The notes beneath the pieces were generated by a model. The model did no database searches, was not told the DNA's origin, and saw nothing but the letters and a program-made list of their open reading frames with translations. Of a stretch of 34,638 nucleotides of DNA, positions 8,426 through 17,291 are shown one piece after another. Position numbers and translations under genes: made by a program. The stretch comes from Hyphomicrobiales bacterium. Its GTDB lineage: Bacteria; Pseudomonadota; Alphaproteobacteria; Rhizobiales; Beijerinckiaceae. Each line of letters begins with the position of its first letter. Positions within the stretch are counted from its first letter, which is position 1. The stretch spans positions 1-34,638 of the forward strand of contig JAFBAK010000344.1 in the NCBI GenBank assembly GCA_019247795.1. The letters are read 5' to 3'.

Positions 8426-9814
8426 CTAGCCGATCCCGTCCCGCCGCGGCCTCTTCTTCGACCAAGTCGTTGCGCGCTCGTAGTGGTGACCGGCGCGCAA
8501 CACGTTCGCATCCGCGAAAGCCGGCCCGGCGATCTGAACCCCGAGCGGCAACCCAGCTGCATTGAACCCCGCCCGAACGGCGAGCGCCGGCGTGCCGGCA
8601 ACGTTGAAGGGGAAGGAGAAAGAGGGGCGCTCGAAAGAGCTCATCTTCGTGACGTCGCCCATGAGCGGCGCGCCGCCCGGCGTGATGGCGCAAAGGAGAA
8701 GATCGACATCCTCGAAGACGCGCGCGAGGGCGGCACAAAGCTCCCGCCGCTTGCGCTGAGCGTGGACATAATCGGCAGCACTCAAGAAGGCCCCCATGAG
8801 CACGCGATCGCGGAATATCTCGCCATACTCCTCAGGCTTCGTCTTCAACCACTCCTCATGCACCGCATAAGCTTCCGAGAGCATGACGATCATGCCGCAG
8901 GCCGTCCAATCCTGGAGCGGCGGAAGCTTGACGTCGCGGAGATCGGCGCCCAGGCCTCTGAACACCTTTGCCGCTTCGTCCAGAGCCTTTTTGGTCGTTT
9001 CCTCCACGGGATAGTCGAGTTCGTGAAAGTGTCGCACGAAGCCGATGCGAACCCCTTTCACGGACCCGCCCAGCGCGGCCTGAAAATCCGGGACCGTTAC
9101 GTTTGCGCTCGCGGGGTCTGAGGGGTCATGGCCTGCCATCGCTTGTAGCAGAAGGGCGCAATCCTCGACCGTCCAGGCGAGCGGCCCTGCATGATCGAGC
9201 GAATTGGCGAGCGGCAAAATACCGGTTCGCGGGCAGAGCCCATAGGTCGGCTTGAAACCCGCGACGCCGCAGAAAGCCGCCGGCAACCGGATCGAGCCGC
9301 CCGTATCGGAACCCGTGCCGCCAAAGATGAGACCGGCCGCGACCGCAGCGCCCGTGCCGCTCGAGGAGCCGCCGGTGAAATGATCGAGGTTCCAAGGATT
9401 GCGCGCGGGCGGCCAGGGCAGATCGAAGGACGGCCCTCCCCAAGCGAATTCGTGCGTCGCGAGCTTGCCGAGCGACACGGCGCCTGCCGTTGCGAGCCTT
9501 GCCACCGTGAGCGCGTCCGCATCCGGCACGTGGCGCGCCAAGACCTTGGAATGGGCGGTCGTGGCCAACCCTCTCGTGGAATAGATATCCTTATGCGCGA
9601 CGGGAATGCCATGAAGCGGCCCCTTCGGGCCGTGCGCCATGATCTCGGCCTCGGCGCGCTTCGCCGCGTCGAGCGCCTCTTCGCGGGTCACCTTCACGAA
9701 TGCATGGAGCTTTCCGTCCAGTCGATCGATGAGGTCCAGGCGCGACTTCACGAGTTCGACGGGCGAGAGCTTGCGTGCGGCGATCAGAGCGCCGGCTTCA
9801 GCGATCGTGTGCAT
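8426..9814 (-). CDS. Amidase signature family enzyme
   Basis: 462 residues of the GatA/AtzE-type amidase family. The Ser-cisSer-Lys triad is visible: Lys75 in PVAHKDIYSTRG, the cis-Ser in FTGGSSSGTGAAVAAG (~150), and the nucleophile Ser174 in GSDTGGSIRLPAAFCGVAGFK. The C-terminal PFNVAGTPALAVRAGF is also typical. It is not the tRNA amidotransferase GatA by context, since gatB/gatC are absent. Its ATG overlaps the stop of the upstream small ORF by one base (TGATG), implying a stoichiometric partner. The substrate is unknown; hydrolysis of a small amide or carboxy-urea compound is possible. Confidence 0.92.
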   Translation of the reverse strand: MHTIAEAGALIAARKLSPVELVKSRLDLIDRLDGKLHAFVKVTREEALDAAKRAEAEIMAHGPKGPLHGIPVAHKDIYSTRGLATTAHSKVLARHVPDADALTVARLATAGAVSLGKLATHEFAWGGPSFDLPWPPARNPWNLDHFTGGSSSGTGAAVAAGLIFGGTGSDTGGSIRLPAAFCGVAGFKPTYGLCPRTGILPLANSLDHAGPLAWTVEDCALLLQAMAGHDPSDPASANVTVPDFQAALGGSVKGVRIGFVRHFHELDYPVEETTKKALDEAAKVFRGLGADLRDVKLPPLQDWTACGMIVMLSEAYAVHEEWLKTKPEEYGEIFRDRVLMGAFLSAADYVHAQRKRRELCAALARVFEDVDLLLCAITPGGAPLMGDVTKMSSFERPSFSFPFNVAGTPALAVRAGFNAAGLPLGVQIAGPAFADANVLRAGHHYERATTWSKKRPRRDGIG

Positions 9815-10017
9815 CAGGATCTCCGCGCCTTCGCGTTCGGGGCGAAGACCATGGCGGATTCGGCCGTAAGCGAGGCCGTGCCCCGCACCCGCTCGGCCAT
9901 CTTGGCGACATGGCCATAGGCCTCATGAAGCTCTCTCAGTTGAGAAGTGGAAAGCGAGTAGCCCAAGCGCTCCGCGAGCGACGCGAAGCTTTCGAAGGTA
10001 AGGCGCGTTTCATCCAT
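9814..10017 (-). CDS. Small GatC/AtzG-like partner of the amidase
   Basis: A 67-residue helical protein, MDETRLTFESFASLAERLG to the C-terminal TAESAMVFAPNAKARRS. Two predicted helices followed by an extended tail containing ExAxVFxP match the layout of GatC/AtzG (DUF4089) subunits, whose tail wraps around the partner amidase. The resemblance is by pattern, not proven. The frame stays open upstream to 10221, but those residues look non-coding (Arg/Pro-rich, no RBS). A GAGG lies ~9 nt before the ATG at 10017. The stop and the amidase start share one base, so the two are translationally coupled. Confidence 0.65.
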   Translation of the reverse strand: MDETRLTFESFASLAERLGYSLSTSQLRELHEAYGHVAKMAERVRGTASLTAESAMVFAPNAKARRS

Positions 10018-10198
10018 GACCCGTGGTCCTCGACAGATGCTCGACGCGAGCGGCGGCATTCTGGAGGGTTCCGCCCGGACGGGCAACACGAGCTGCGAAG
10101 GTGTTCGGGAGAGCGCGACGCCGAAGCGCTCAAGATGCCCAATTCTCGGAGGGTGATGATCTCCGGGCAGCGACGGCCTTTGCCGCCGCCGGCAGGCT

Positions 10199-10369
10199 TC
10201 ACCTGTCCCGGTGAATGACAACCGCCATCACATGCCCCGGCGATGCCGAGACTTGCGAGATCGCGAGCAAAGGCTTGGCGAAGACGCTCGTGGCGAAGCC
10301 CGCGACCAGAACGGCGACGGCGAGGCCTGTGACGATCTTCTCGGAACGGGTCATCTTGGTGTGGATCAT
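10199..10369 (-). CDS. Possible small single-span membrane or exported protein
   Basis: 56 residues from the ATG at 10369 (MIHTKMTRSEKIVTGLAVAV), with a basic N-terminus, one hydrophobic stretch (IVTGLAVAVLVAGFATSVFA) and a short C-terminal tail. It reads either as a signal peptide cut after VFA or as a single membrane anchor. The frame stays open to an ATG at 10432 without a better start. No ribosome-binding site is obvious and no family is recognised. Other frames are also open here, so it may not be a gene. Confidence 0.35.
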   Translation of the reverse strand: MIHTKMTRSEKIVTGLAVAVLVAGFATSVFAKPLLAISQVSASPGHVMAVVIHRDR

Positions 10370-10566
10370 GGCAGTGCAGCTTCGTTTCAAGGGCCGAGTT
10401 TGAGATGCCGGTCGATCCTTCGGGATCATCAATCAAGAGTAACCGTCCATGCTTGCTTGAAACTTAACAGGGTGGATGAGGCGCCATTCAGCTCACCGCA
10501 TGCTCAACAAATGGCTAAGCCTCGACCATTTCATGAAGGGGCCCTGGCGGGCCGGTCGGTCCCCGC

Positions 10567-11055
10567 TCAGGGGCGAGCGTGCTTTCTTTCGAAGCTGATG
10601 AAATCCTCTCCCTCGTCATAAGCGATATTGGCGATGCGCCAGCTGCCTTCGCTTTCCACCGCATCGAGCACGATACGGCGTGGCGTTCCGGAAACGACCA
10701 CATCGATCAGGAGCGTGGGCGCTTCGGCCGTGCCCAGCACTTGGGAGACTGCAGTAAAGCTCACTTTCGTTCCAGGCGACACTTTCCAGCCGAAGAAGGC
10801 ATCGAGCGCCTGTTCTTCCGAAACGGCCGGTGTGCCATGGCGATGCGCCGCCTGCCAAATCTCGGCGAGCTCGGGTACGAAGAGCGTGCGCAATTCGCTC
10901 TCGTCGAGCGTTTCGCCTTTCGAGATGCGCGAGGCTTGCGCGGCGTAGAGATCGGCAATCCAGTCGACGACCTTTCGTTGCGGAAACGCTTTCGCGCAAG
11001 GCGCTCCCAGGAGGAACAGGGTTGCGGCAACGAAAAGGAAAGCGCGAAAACGCAT
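10567..11055 (-). CDS. Exported protein of unknown function
   Basis: 162 residues from the ATG at 11055, with a clear signal peptide (MRFRAFLFVAATLFLLGAPC, likely cut after AKA). The mature part is a small mixed alpha/beta domain: VVDWIADLYAAQAS near its start, then beta-rich text with TLLIDVVVSGTPRRIVLDAV and GSWRIANIAYDEGEDF. The layout recalls DUF3828-type secreted proteins, but I would not assign the family. An in-frame ATG at 11082 gives nine more residues; the inner start gives a better signal peptide. It lies 73 nt after the GST stop on the same strand, so co-transcription is possible. Confidence 0.75.
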   Translation of the reverse strand: MRFRAFLFVAATLFLLGAPCAKAFPQRKVVDWIADLYAAQASRISKGETLDESELRTLFVPELAEIWQAAHRHGTPAVSEEQALDAFFGWKVSPGTKVSFTAVSQVLGTAEAPTLLIDVVVSGTPRRIVLDAVESEGSWRIANIAYDEGEDFISFERKHARP

Positions 11056-11128
11056 CGCGATCTCGGCACGGTTCTCGGGCAATACGGAACGGACGATTCC
11101 GCTTGACCGAATTCAGCTCTTCATCCGT

Positions 11129-11752
11129 TCAGACCACCGGGAGGATCAGAGCCCTCGCTGTGCGGGGACGACCCATGATCTCGCCATACCAACGCTCGAT
11201 ATAGGGGCGCCGCTGGCGAGTGACGGGCAGATTGAGCCAGCGATGGACCGCAGGGGCAAGCGCGATATCGCCGACCGTCATCCGGTCACCGGCAATGAAG
11301 CGCTGGTTGCCGAGCACGTTCTCCATGATGGCCATGCAGTCTTCCGTCTTTTGCCGCGACGGTTCGACGGCTTTCGGATCACGCTTCTCGGGGGGCAAGC
11401 GCACGAGGTGCATGAAGGCCGGGCCCATCGCGGGCTGCAATGCCGTAGTCTGCCAGTCCATCCAACGATCCGCGTCGGCGCGTCCTCGAGGATCGTCCGG
11501 CCAAAGCGATCCGCTGGCGTGCTTCGCTGCGAGGTAGCGCACGATCGCATTCGATTCCCAAAGCACGAAGCCGTCATCGTCCAACGTGGGCACGAGGCCG
11601 TTCGGATTCCTGGCGCGGTATTCCGGCGTGTCGACGATGCCATAGGCGAGGCCGGCATCGATGCGCTCATGCGGCAGATCAAGCTCCTCGATGCACAGCA
11701 TCGCCTTTTGAACATTGATCGATGTGAGGCGGCCCCAGATCTTGAGCGGCAT
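11129..11752 (-). CDS. Glutathione S-transferase family protein
   Basis: 207 residues with both GST domains. The N-terminal thioredoxin-fold half begins PLKIWGRLTSINVQKAM, where Ser11 in the TSIN loop is a candidate catalytic residue, and contains NPNGLVPTLDDD and the glutathione-binding WESNAIVRYLA. The C-terminal helical half contains RFIAGDRMTVGDIALAPAVH, the conserved N-capping motif. AGGA sits ~8 nt before the ATG. It is one of the many soluble GSTs typical of Hyphomicrobiales; the substrate is unknown. Confidence 0.93.
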   Translation of the reverse strand: MPLKIWGRLTSINVQKAMLCIEELDLPHERIDAGLAYGIVDTPEYRARNPNGLVPTLDDDGFVLWESNAIVRYLAAKHASGSLWPDDPRGRADADRWMDWQTTALQPAMGPAFMHLVRLPPEKRDPKAVEPSRQKTEDCMAIMENVLGNQRFIAGDRMTVGDIALAPAVHRWLNLPVTRQRRPYIERWYGEIMGRPRTARALILPVV

Positions 11753-11913
11753 GGTCCATTCCTGTCGAGGGTTGCGGGACGAGGTCGCGACAGCTCTACC
11801 GCGTTTCGCCTTCCCCGGAACCCTACGAGCTTCACTCTTTCGCGAGGTCGAGGATCATCGCGAGCGCCGTTCACCTTTCCGCCCGCAGACGTCAACCCCA
11901 CCGAAACGATCCA

Positions 11914-13086
11914 TCAACCCGTCTTCGTGAAGAGCTCCCGCCCGATCAGCATTCGCCTGATCTCGCTCGTGCCGGCGCCGATCTCGTAGAGCTTCGCATC
12001 GCGCAACAGGCGGCCTGTCGGGAAGTCGTTGATATAGCCGTTGCCGCCGAGAAGCTGGATCGCGTCGAGCGCGACGGCGGTCGCCTTCTCGGCCGAGAAG
12101 AGGATCGCGCCAGCCGCATCCTCGCGCGTGGTCTCGCCGCGATCGCAGGCCTTCGCTACCGCATACACATAGGCACGCGCCGCGTTCATCGTCACATACA
12201 TGTCGGCAAGCTTACCCTGCACGAGCTGGAACTCGCCGATCGGCTGGCCGAATTGCTTGCGCTCATGCACGTAAGGTAGCACCACGTCGAGCGCGGCTTG
12301 CATGATGCCGAGCGGCCCCGCGGCGAGCACCGCGCGCTCATAGTCGAGGCCCGACATCAAGACATTCACGCCCCGGCCGATCTCGCCGAGCACATTCTCC
12401 TCCGGCACCTCGCAGTCCTGAAACACGAGCTCGCCCGTGTCGGAGCCGCGCATGCCGAGCTTGTCGAGCTTCTGCGCAGTGGTGAAACCCTTCATCCCCT
12501 TCTCGACGAGGAAGGCGGTGATGCCGCGCGCTCCCGCATTCGGGTCGGTCTTGGCGTAGACCACGAGCGTTTCGGCAACCGGACCGTTGGTGATCCAGAA
12601 CTTCGAGCCGTTGAGAATGTATCGATCGCCGAGCCTTTCGGCGCGGGTCTTCATCGAGACCACGTCAGACCCGGAGCCGGGCTCGGACATGGCGAGCGCG
12701 CCAACATGCTCGCCGGAAATCAGCTTAGGCAGATATTTGCGCTTTTGCGCGTCGGAGCCGTTCCGTCGAATTTGGTTGACGCACAAATTGGAATGCGCGC
12801 CATAAGAAAGGCCGACCGACGCGGAGGCGCGGGAGATCTCCTCCATGGCGACGCAATGCTCGAGGTAGCCGAGGCCCGAGCCTCCATATTCTTCCTCGAC
12901 CGTGATGCCGTGCAGCCCAAGCTCTCCGATCCTTGGCCAAAGATCGCGCGGGAAGTGGTTGCTGCGATCGATCTCGTCGGCGCGCGGGGCGATCTCCGCT
13001 TGCGCGAAGGAAGCCACGGTCTCGCGCAGCATGTCCGCCGTTTCGCCGAGGGCAAAATCGAGCAAGGGCTTGGTGTTCGAGAGCAT
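11914..13086 (-). CDS. ivd: Isovaleryl-CoA dehydrogenase
   Basis: A 390-residue flavoprotein that oxidises isovaleryl-CoA to 3-methylcrotonyl-CoA in leucine breakdown and passes electrons to ETF. The marks of the IVD subgroup are [13 protein letters not shown] (~94-106), Glu250 in the [15 protein letters not shown] segment, where IVD keeps its catalytic base, and a small residue after [12 protein letters not shown] instead of the Glu used by other acyl-CoA dehydrogenases. The frame is open to 13239, but homologues start at MLSNTKP..., so I use 13086. Other leucine-degradation genes (methylcrotonyl-CoA carboxylase, HMG-CoA lyase) are not nearby. Confidence 0.94.
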   Translation of the reverse strand: MLSNTKPLLDFALGETADMLRETVASFAQAEIAPRADEIDRSNHFPRDLWPRIGELGLHGITVEEEYGGSGLGYLEHCVAMEEISRASASVGLSYGAHSNLCVNQIRRNGSDAQKRKYLPKLISGEHVGALAMSEPGSGSDVVSMKTRAERLGDRYILNGSKFWITNGPVAETLVVYAKTDPNAGARGITAFLVEKGMKGFTTAQKLDKLGMRGSDTGELVFQDCEVPEENVLGEIGRGVNVLMSGLDYERAVLAAGPLGIMQAALDVVLPYVHERKQFGQPIGEFQLVQGKLADMYVTMNAARAYVYAVAKACDRGETTREDAAGAILFSAEKATAVALDAIQLLGGNGYINDFPTGRLLRDAKLYEIGAGTSEIRRMLIGRELFTKTG

Positions 13087-13243
13087 GGCGGCCTCGGGGC
13101 TTCTTGAACGCGAACAGCCATCGATAACGCATTGCGCATGTTGGCGCCATGCCGACGCGCCTTCGCCAAGCCCGCAAAGAGCATGTGGAATGGCCTTTTG
13201 GAAAAAATTGAAATTCCCTTCCCCGCGAACGAAGGGCAAGAGA

Positions 13244-14278
13244 TCACTTCACCCATTTCTCGGCGAGCACGGCAAGATCGCCACCGAGCCGCGGTGATTG
13301 GAAGATCGTGCCATCGGGCACCCTTCCGGCAAATCGGTCAGGAAAGCGCCTCGCATAGAAAGCGATCCAGGCGAGGTCGCGCCCGCTCGGCAAAACCTGC
13401 TCCTTGCCGGTCTGCTTCGCGAACCAGGAAGGGTCACGCAAGCCGTCGAGCACACGGTTCGCGAGACGATGGAGCGCGCCGTCATGTCGCTCGTACCAAT
13501 CTTCGTTCTTTTGTCTCTCTGCAAGCTCGGCTGTCATCACGAGGCTGCCGAGAGCGAAGTTTTGATCGAAAAGAGCGCGTTCTTGCCCCATCATCTCGAT
13601 GTCGAGCACGCCATTGGAGTTGATCGCGCCGAGCGATTGGTCGAAAGCCTCCTCAGCGAAGCGCCAATGTCCTTGGCCATCGATCGCCGTCCCAGCGGCG
13701 GCCGTGGCGAGCGCGGCGAGCGCGAGCCTGCGGTTTGCCGGGCGTGCCGGATCACCGAAACTCGCCTCGACGCCGCGCGCGAGCTTGTCGAGCCAAGGCT
13801 CGATCACGGATCGGTCGTCGCTCGATGCAAGTTCTCGTGTCTTGAGGTAGGCGAAGGCGATCCCGCTCAACAGGCCCGTGCGCTCACGCTCGGCTTGCGC
13901 GTTCGACATTGTCCCGAGAAGCGCATCGTTCTGCGCCCAGAGGCGCAAGGCGACGATGGCGCACAGCCCGGCGCCGGCCTTGCCCTCCGCGACGAAATGG
14001 TCCGCACTCGCGCTCGCGAGCCGCACGAAAGTGCGCACCGGCTCCATGGCGGCATCGTTCTCGGCGCGCAAAGCGGCATCGATCACAACGCCGTCCGGGC
14101 CTGCGTGATAATCGACGGCATTGAGATCGCGCAAAGGCGCCGGCACGGAGGCGCAGGGCGTGTCGGCGCGCGCCGTGGAGACGAGCCCTGCAACAAGCGC
14201 CAAGCCCGCCAGGAACACGATTGCGGCACGTCGGCTGCCGAACGTCGCGTCCCCCTCCGATGGGGCATTGGCCCTCAC
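13244..14278 (-). CDS. Alginate-lyase-fold (AlgL-like) exported protein with substituted catalytic residues
   Basis: 344 residues: an N-terminal signal peptide (~19-38, ends TARA) and then an AlgL/PL5-like alpha-barrel domain. [20 protein letters not shown] and the later SEQ-like block [20 protein letters not shown] align by eye with AlgL. Known lyases of this family use Asn-Asn-His, Arg and Tyr. Here the NNH position reads Ala-Asn-Arg (181-183), the Arg is kept (Arg234), and the Tyr seven residues later is Phe241. Activity on alginate is therefore doubtful, and binding or another substrate is possible. The GTG at 14278 is a tentative start; an internal GTG at residue 21 is an alternative. 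No alginate biosynthesis genes are nearby. Confidence 0.75.
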   Translation of the reverse strand: MRANAPSEGDATFGSRRAAIVFLAGLALVAGLVSTARADTPCASVPAPLRDLNAVDYHAGPDGVVIDAALRAENDAAMEPVRTFVRLASASADHFVAEGKAGAGLCAIVALRLWAQNDALLGTMSNAQAERERTGLLSGIAFAYLKTRELASSDDRSVIEPWLDKLARGVEASFGDPARPANRRLALAALATAAAGTAIDGQGHWRFAEEAFDQSLGAINSNGVLDIEMMGQERALFDQNFALGSLVMTAELAERQKNEDWYERHDGALHRLANRVLDGLRDPSWFAKQTGKEQVLPSGRDLAWIAFYARRFPDRFAGRVPDGTIFQSPRLGGDLAVLAEKWVK

Positions 14279-14452
14279 CGGTACGATGTCCCCTCACTGA
14301 GCTCACACATCGACGGCAAACCTGCCATCGCGGCACATCTTGCACAAGCAAAAGGTTAATTTTGCCGAGATGAGGCTCAGATAACCCCCGAGTGCCAGAA
14401 AACGGCAAACTGGAAGTTTCCGGAAGGGCTGAGCCTTCTCGCCGATCGCCCG

Positions 14453-15421
14453 TCACGCCAAGTCCAGCATCAAGTCCATCGATTGAACTGCAGCGCCTGA
14501 GGCTCCCTTGCCGAGATTGTCGAGCTTCGCAATCAGCACTGCGAGCGGGTGCTTCTTGGATGCCACCACGCGGATCTCGAGAATGTTTGTGCCGTTCAAC
14601 TCCTCGGCCTCGAGGCGCTCGAGCGAGTTCGGCGGATCGAGAGCGATGACACTCACCGCACCACCCTCTCCGTAATGCGCGCGAAGCGCGGCCTCGAGAT
14701 CGGCGGCCGAGGGCTCGCCCGCCAGGAGACCGAGATGCAGCGGCACCGATACGAGCATGCCTTGCCGGAAATTGCCGACCGATGGGATGAAGATCGGACG
14801 GCGGGTCAGTCCGCTATATGCCAGGATCTCCGGGATGTGCTTGTGCTCGAAGCCGAGCCCATAAAGCTCGAATGCCGGCGCTCCGCCTCCCTCATAAGCC
14901 GCGATCATCGATTTGCCGCCGCCGGAATACCCGCTCACTGCATTGATCGTGATCGGGTGATCGGCCGCGATGAAGCCCGCATCCACGAGTGGGCGCAAGA
15001 GCGCAATCGCAGCCGTCGGGTAGCATCCGGGATTGGCGACTTTGGGAGCTTTGCGGATCGCATCCGCCTGCCCCCTCACCATCTCCGGAAAGCCGAAGAT
15101 CCATCCGGGTGCCGTGCGATGCGCGGTCGAAGCATCGATGATGCGAGGCCCGTCTCTTCCGAGGTCGTCGATCAACGCGACGCTCTCGCGTGCCGCATCA
15201 TCGGGCAGGCAGAGGATGGCGAGATCGGCCTCCCTCAAGAGCTCGCGTTTCGCGCCGACGTCCTTGCGGCTTTGCGCGCTGATCGTGAGAAGCGCGACAT
15301 CCTTTCGCCGCCGAAGCCGCTCGCGGATTTGCAGGCCGGTCGTGCCCGCCTCCCCATCGATGAAGATTTTCGCGGGTCTTGCCTTTTGCGAGGTATCTCC
15401 GTGAAACGCTGCATCGAGCAT
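14453..15421 (-). CDS. argC: N-acetyl-gamma-glutamyl-phosphate reductase (short type)
   Basis: 322 residues. It catalyses the NADPH-dependent reduction of N-acetylglutamyl phosphate in arginine synthesis. The Rossmann start KIFIDGEAGTTGLQIRERL and the active-site Cys in VANPGCYPTAAIALL are clear, and the SGYSGGGKSM loop is typical. Its length is that of the type 2 ArgC common in alphaproteobacteria. AAGGA lies 7 nt before the ATG. It follows rplM-rpsI, a conserved alphaproteobacterial order, but a strong hairpin at 15463-15488 stands between them, so argC may depend on read-through or its own promoter. Confidence 0.95.
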   Translation of the reverse strand: MLDAAFHGDTSQKARPAKIFIDGEAGTTGLQIRERLRRRKDVALLTISAQSRKDVGAKRELLREADLAILCLPDDAARESVALIDDLGRDGPRIIDASTAHRTAPGWIFGFPEMVRGQADAIRKAPKVANPGCYPTAAIALLRPLVDAGFIAADHPITINAVSGYSGGGKSMIAAYEGGGAPAFELYGLGFEHKHIPEILAYSGLTRRPIFIPSVGNFRQGMLVSVPLHLGLLAGEPSAADLEAALRAHYGEGGAVSVIALDPPNSLERLEAEELNGTNILEIRVVASKKHPLAVLIAKLDNLGKGASGAAVQSMDLMLDLA

Positions 15422-15462
15422 GTCCGTTGTCCTTGCGATACAAATCGGAGACTGAACAAAGA

Positions 15463-15488
15463 AAAAGGCGGGCCGCAGCCCGCCTTTT
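15463..15488 (-). terminator. Strong intrinsic terminator after rpsI
   Basis: An 11-bp perfect stem, AAAAGGCGGGC with GCCCGCCTTTT, and a 4-nt loop. On the minus strand the stem runs into CCTTTTTC. It lies 33 nt after the rpsI stop and before the argC start. The A/T flanks make it nearly symmetrical, so it could also work on the plus strand. Confidence 0.88.
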
Positions 15489-15520
15489 CCAACTATGAGT
15501 GGCCGACCGGGCGGGTGCGG

Positions 15521-16000
15521 TCAGCGCTTCGAGAACTGGAAGCGGCGGCGGGCCTTGGCGCGGCCGTATTTCTTGCGCTCGACGACGCGAGAGTCGCGCG
15601 TCAGAAAGCCGATCCGCTTCAAATTGGCACGCAATTCCGGTTCGTAATAGGTGAGCGCCTTGGCAAGGCCATGACGCACTGCGCCCGCTTGCCCTGAGAG
15701 TCCCCCACCGGCGCAAGTGACCGTGACGTCATATTGCGTCGTGCGGTCAGCGACGATGAGCGGCTGGCGCAAGATCATGCGAAGCACGGGACGCGCGAAA
15801 TATTCCTCGACCGGCTTGTCGTTGACCACGATGCGGCCGGGGCCCGGCTTGATCCAGACGCGAGCGACGGCGTTCTTGCGCTTGCCTGTCGCGTAGGCGC
15901 GACCTTGCTTGTCGAGCTTCTGCACATGTACGGGAGCCTCGGGCGCCGCCGTCTGAACGGCATCGCCGAGCTCACCCAATGATTGAAGAACTTCGGCCAT
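15521..16000 (-). CDS. rpsI: 30S ribosomal protein S9
   Basis: 159 residues. The S9 core starts at [19 protein letters not shown] and ends with the universal [13 protein letters not shown] tail, which reaches the P-site tRNA. The ~35-residue N-terminal extension ([10 protein letters not shown]...) is usual for alphaproteobacteria. AAGGAG lies within the end of rplM. There is one base between the rplM stop and this ATG, so the pair is translated together. Confidence 0.98.
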   Translation of the reverse strand: MAEVLQSLGELGDAVQTAAPEAPVHVQKLDKQGRAYATGKRKNAVARVWIKPGPGRIVVNDKPVEEYFARPVLRMILRQPLIVADRTTQYDVTVTCAGGGLSGQAGAVRHGLAKALTYYEPELRANLKRIGFLTRDSRVVERKKYGRAKARRRFQFSKR

Positions 16001-16001
16001 G

Positions 16002-16484
16002 TCAGGCGCTCCTTGAGTTCTTGCGGTTCAGAACCCCCACGTCGAGGCTCACCGGCTGCTGCGCCTCATGGGGGTGCTCCCCGCCCTTATAGACGCGCAA
16101 ATTGCTCAGCTGCCGGCGCGCCAATGGGCCACGCGGCAACATGCGCTCAACCGCCTTCTCGACGATGCGCTCGGGGAAGCGCCCTTCGAGAATGGATTTC
16201 GCGCTTCGCTCCTTGATGCCACCAGGGTAGCCGGTGTGATGATAATAGACTTTCTGATCGCGCTTGCGCCCGGTCAGCACAACCTTGTCGGCGTTCACCA
16301 CGATGACATTGTCGCCGCAATCGACATGGGGTGTGTATCCTGCCTTGTGCTTGCCGCGAAGCCGCATCGCCACGAGCGAAGCCAAACGACCGACCACGAG
16401 CCCGCTCGCGTCGATCAGCACCCATTTCTTCTCGACCTCGCCCGGCTTCAACGATCGGGTCGCGTGCGTAAGCTCTACTGCCAT
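16002..16484 (-). CDS. rplM: 50S ribosomal protein L13
   Basis: 160 residues. The L13 signatures are all present: [48 protein letters not shown] and [21 protein letters not shown]. It is the first gene of the rplM-rpsI operon, with a candidate sigma70 promoter about 80 nt upstream (16563-16591). Confidence 0.98.
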   Translation of the reverse strand: MAVELTHATRSLKPGEVEKKWVLIDASGLVVGRLASLVAMRLRGKHKAGYTPHVDCGDNVIVVNADKVVLTGRKRDQKVYYHHTGYPGGIKERSAKSILEGRFPERIVEKAVERMLPRGPLARRQLSNLRVYKGGEHPHEAQQPVSLDVGVLNRKNSRSA

Positions 16485-16562
16485 GAATATTCTCGGCGTC
16501 GGGGAATTGCGCTTGGGTCCGCTTGTCGGTCAAAGCCGCTGCGGGCACGTTCGGGACGGCGC

Positions 16563-16591
16563 TCACTAAGGCGCCCAGAATGCGATGTCAA
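16563..16591 (-). promoter_or_regulatory. Candidate sigma70 promoter of rplM-rpsI
   Basis: On the minus strand a consensus TTGACA (16591-16586) is followed, after exactly 17 nt, by TAGTGA (16568-16563). The implied leader of about 75 nt before the rplM ATG is of normal length. I see no obvious L13-binding structure in it. Confidence 0.55.
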
Positions 16592-16673
16592 ATGCTTTTG
16601 CTTGCTGCCCTGCACGGCTCGGCCGAAAATTGCTTCTTATCCAATGGTTTAGATCACCAGGTAATATGATACC

Positions 16674-17096
16674 TCAAATATTTGACTGCGGGGGGATGGA
16701 ATAGGTGCCTGTCACGTGGGCGACCGGCTCCTCCTCGCCTTCTGAGAAGATCGTTACTTCCCCAACCGCAAGGCGGTTGCCGAGCTTCAGAAGGCGACAT
16801 TGGGAGATGAGATCGCGCGGGGCAGGCCTTCGGAGAAAATTGATATTGAGGTTGGTCGTCACCGCGAGCGCGACCGGACCAATAGCTGCAAGCACGGCCA
16901 CGTAAAGCGACACATCGGCAAGCGCCATCATGGTCGGTCCCGAGATCGTGCCGCCAGGGCGTATCTGGCTCTCGTGATAAGGGGCGCGCAACCTCACACC
17001 ATGAGGCTGCACCTCCTCCACCGTATATCGCCTGTCCGCCGCAATTTGCGGAAACTCGCGATCGAGGAATGCCCGAATATCGGCAAGCGACATCAT
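16674..17096 (-). CDS. PaaI-type hotdog thioesterase
   Basis: 140 residues of the PaaI/YbgC-like hotdog fold, which hydrolyses acyl- or aryl-CoA thioesters. RPGGTISGPTMMALADVSLY (~46-65) holds the hotdog helix, where PaaI proteins have their catalytic Asp (ALAD). VTTNLNINFLRRPAP is the following strand and loop. The frame is open for 149 more codons, but that part runs antisense into the divergent enoyl-CoA hydratase, so I take the MM at 17096. It is divergent from that hydratase, about 195 nt apart, and a shared regulatory region is possible. Confidence 0.87.
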   Translation of the reverse strand: MMSLADIRAFLDREFPQIAADRRYTVEEVQPHGVRLRAPYHESQIRPGGTISGPTMMALADVSLYVAVLAAIGPVALAVTTNLNINFLRRPAPRDLISQCRLLKLGNRLAVGEVTIFSEGEEEPVAHVTGTYSIPPQSNI

Positions 17097-17291
17097 GCGT
17101 GGCTCGTGCCTCCCGGGATGTGGACCGGAACTAGGGGAAGTGGTTTTCCCGAAGAGACCCCGATCTGCTCCCCAGTAAAAGCATGATGGCGACGCAAACT
17201 GAAGCGTTGCGCTGACTTTTCGAGACATTGGCCTTGCGGCGGAGATCAACACCCTCGACATTACGTTTTGCCGCAAATGAGGTGAGGCGTC

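Noticed and set aside
10018-10221. Upstream part of the 135-residue frame before the amidase partner
   Set aside because: Arg/Pro/Ser-rich text with no ribosome-binding site; the helical domain starts at the ATG at 10017.
14372-14437. GAGGCTCAG/CTGAGCCTT inverted repeat between argC and the AlgL-like gene
   Set aside because: The arms are 48 nt apart and imperfect; likely chance.
16659-16674. AGGTA/TACCT inverted repeat at the thioesterase stop
   Set aside because: Only 5 bp and overlapping the stop codon; no supporting context.
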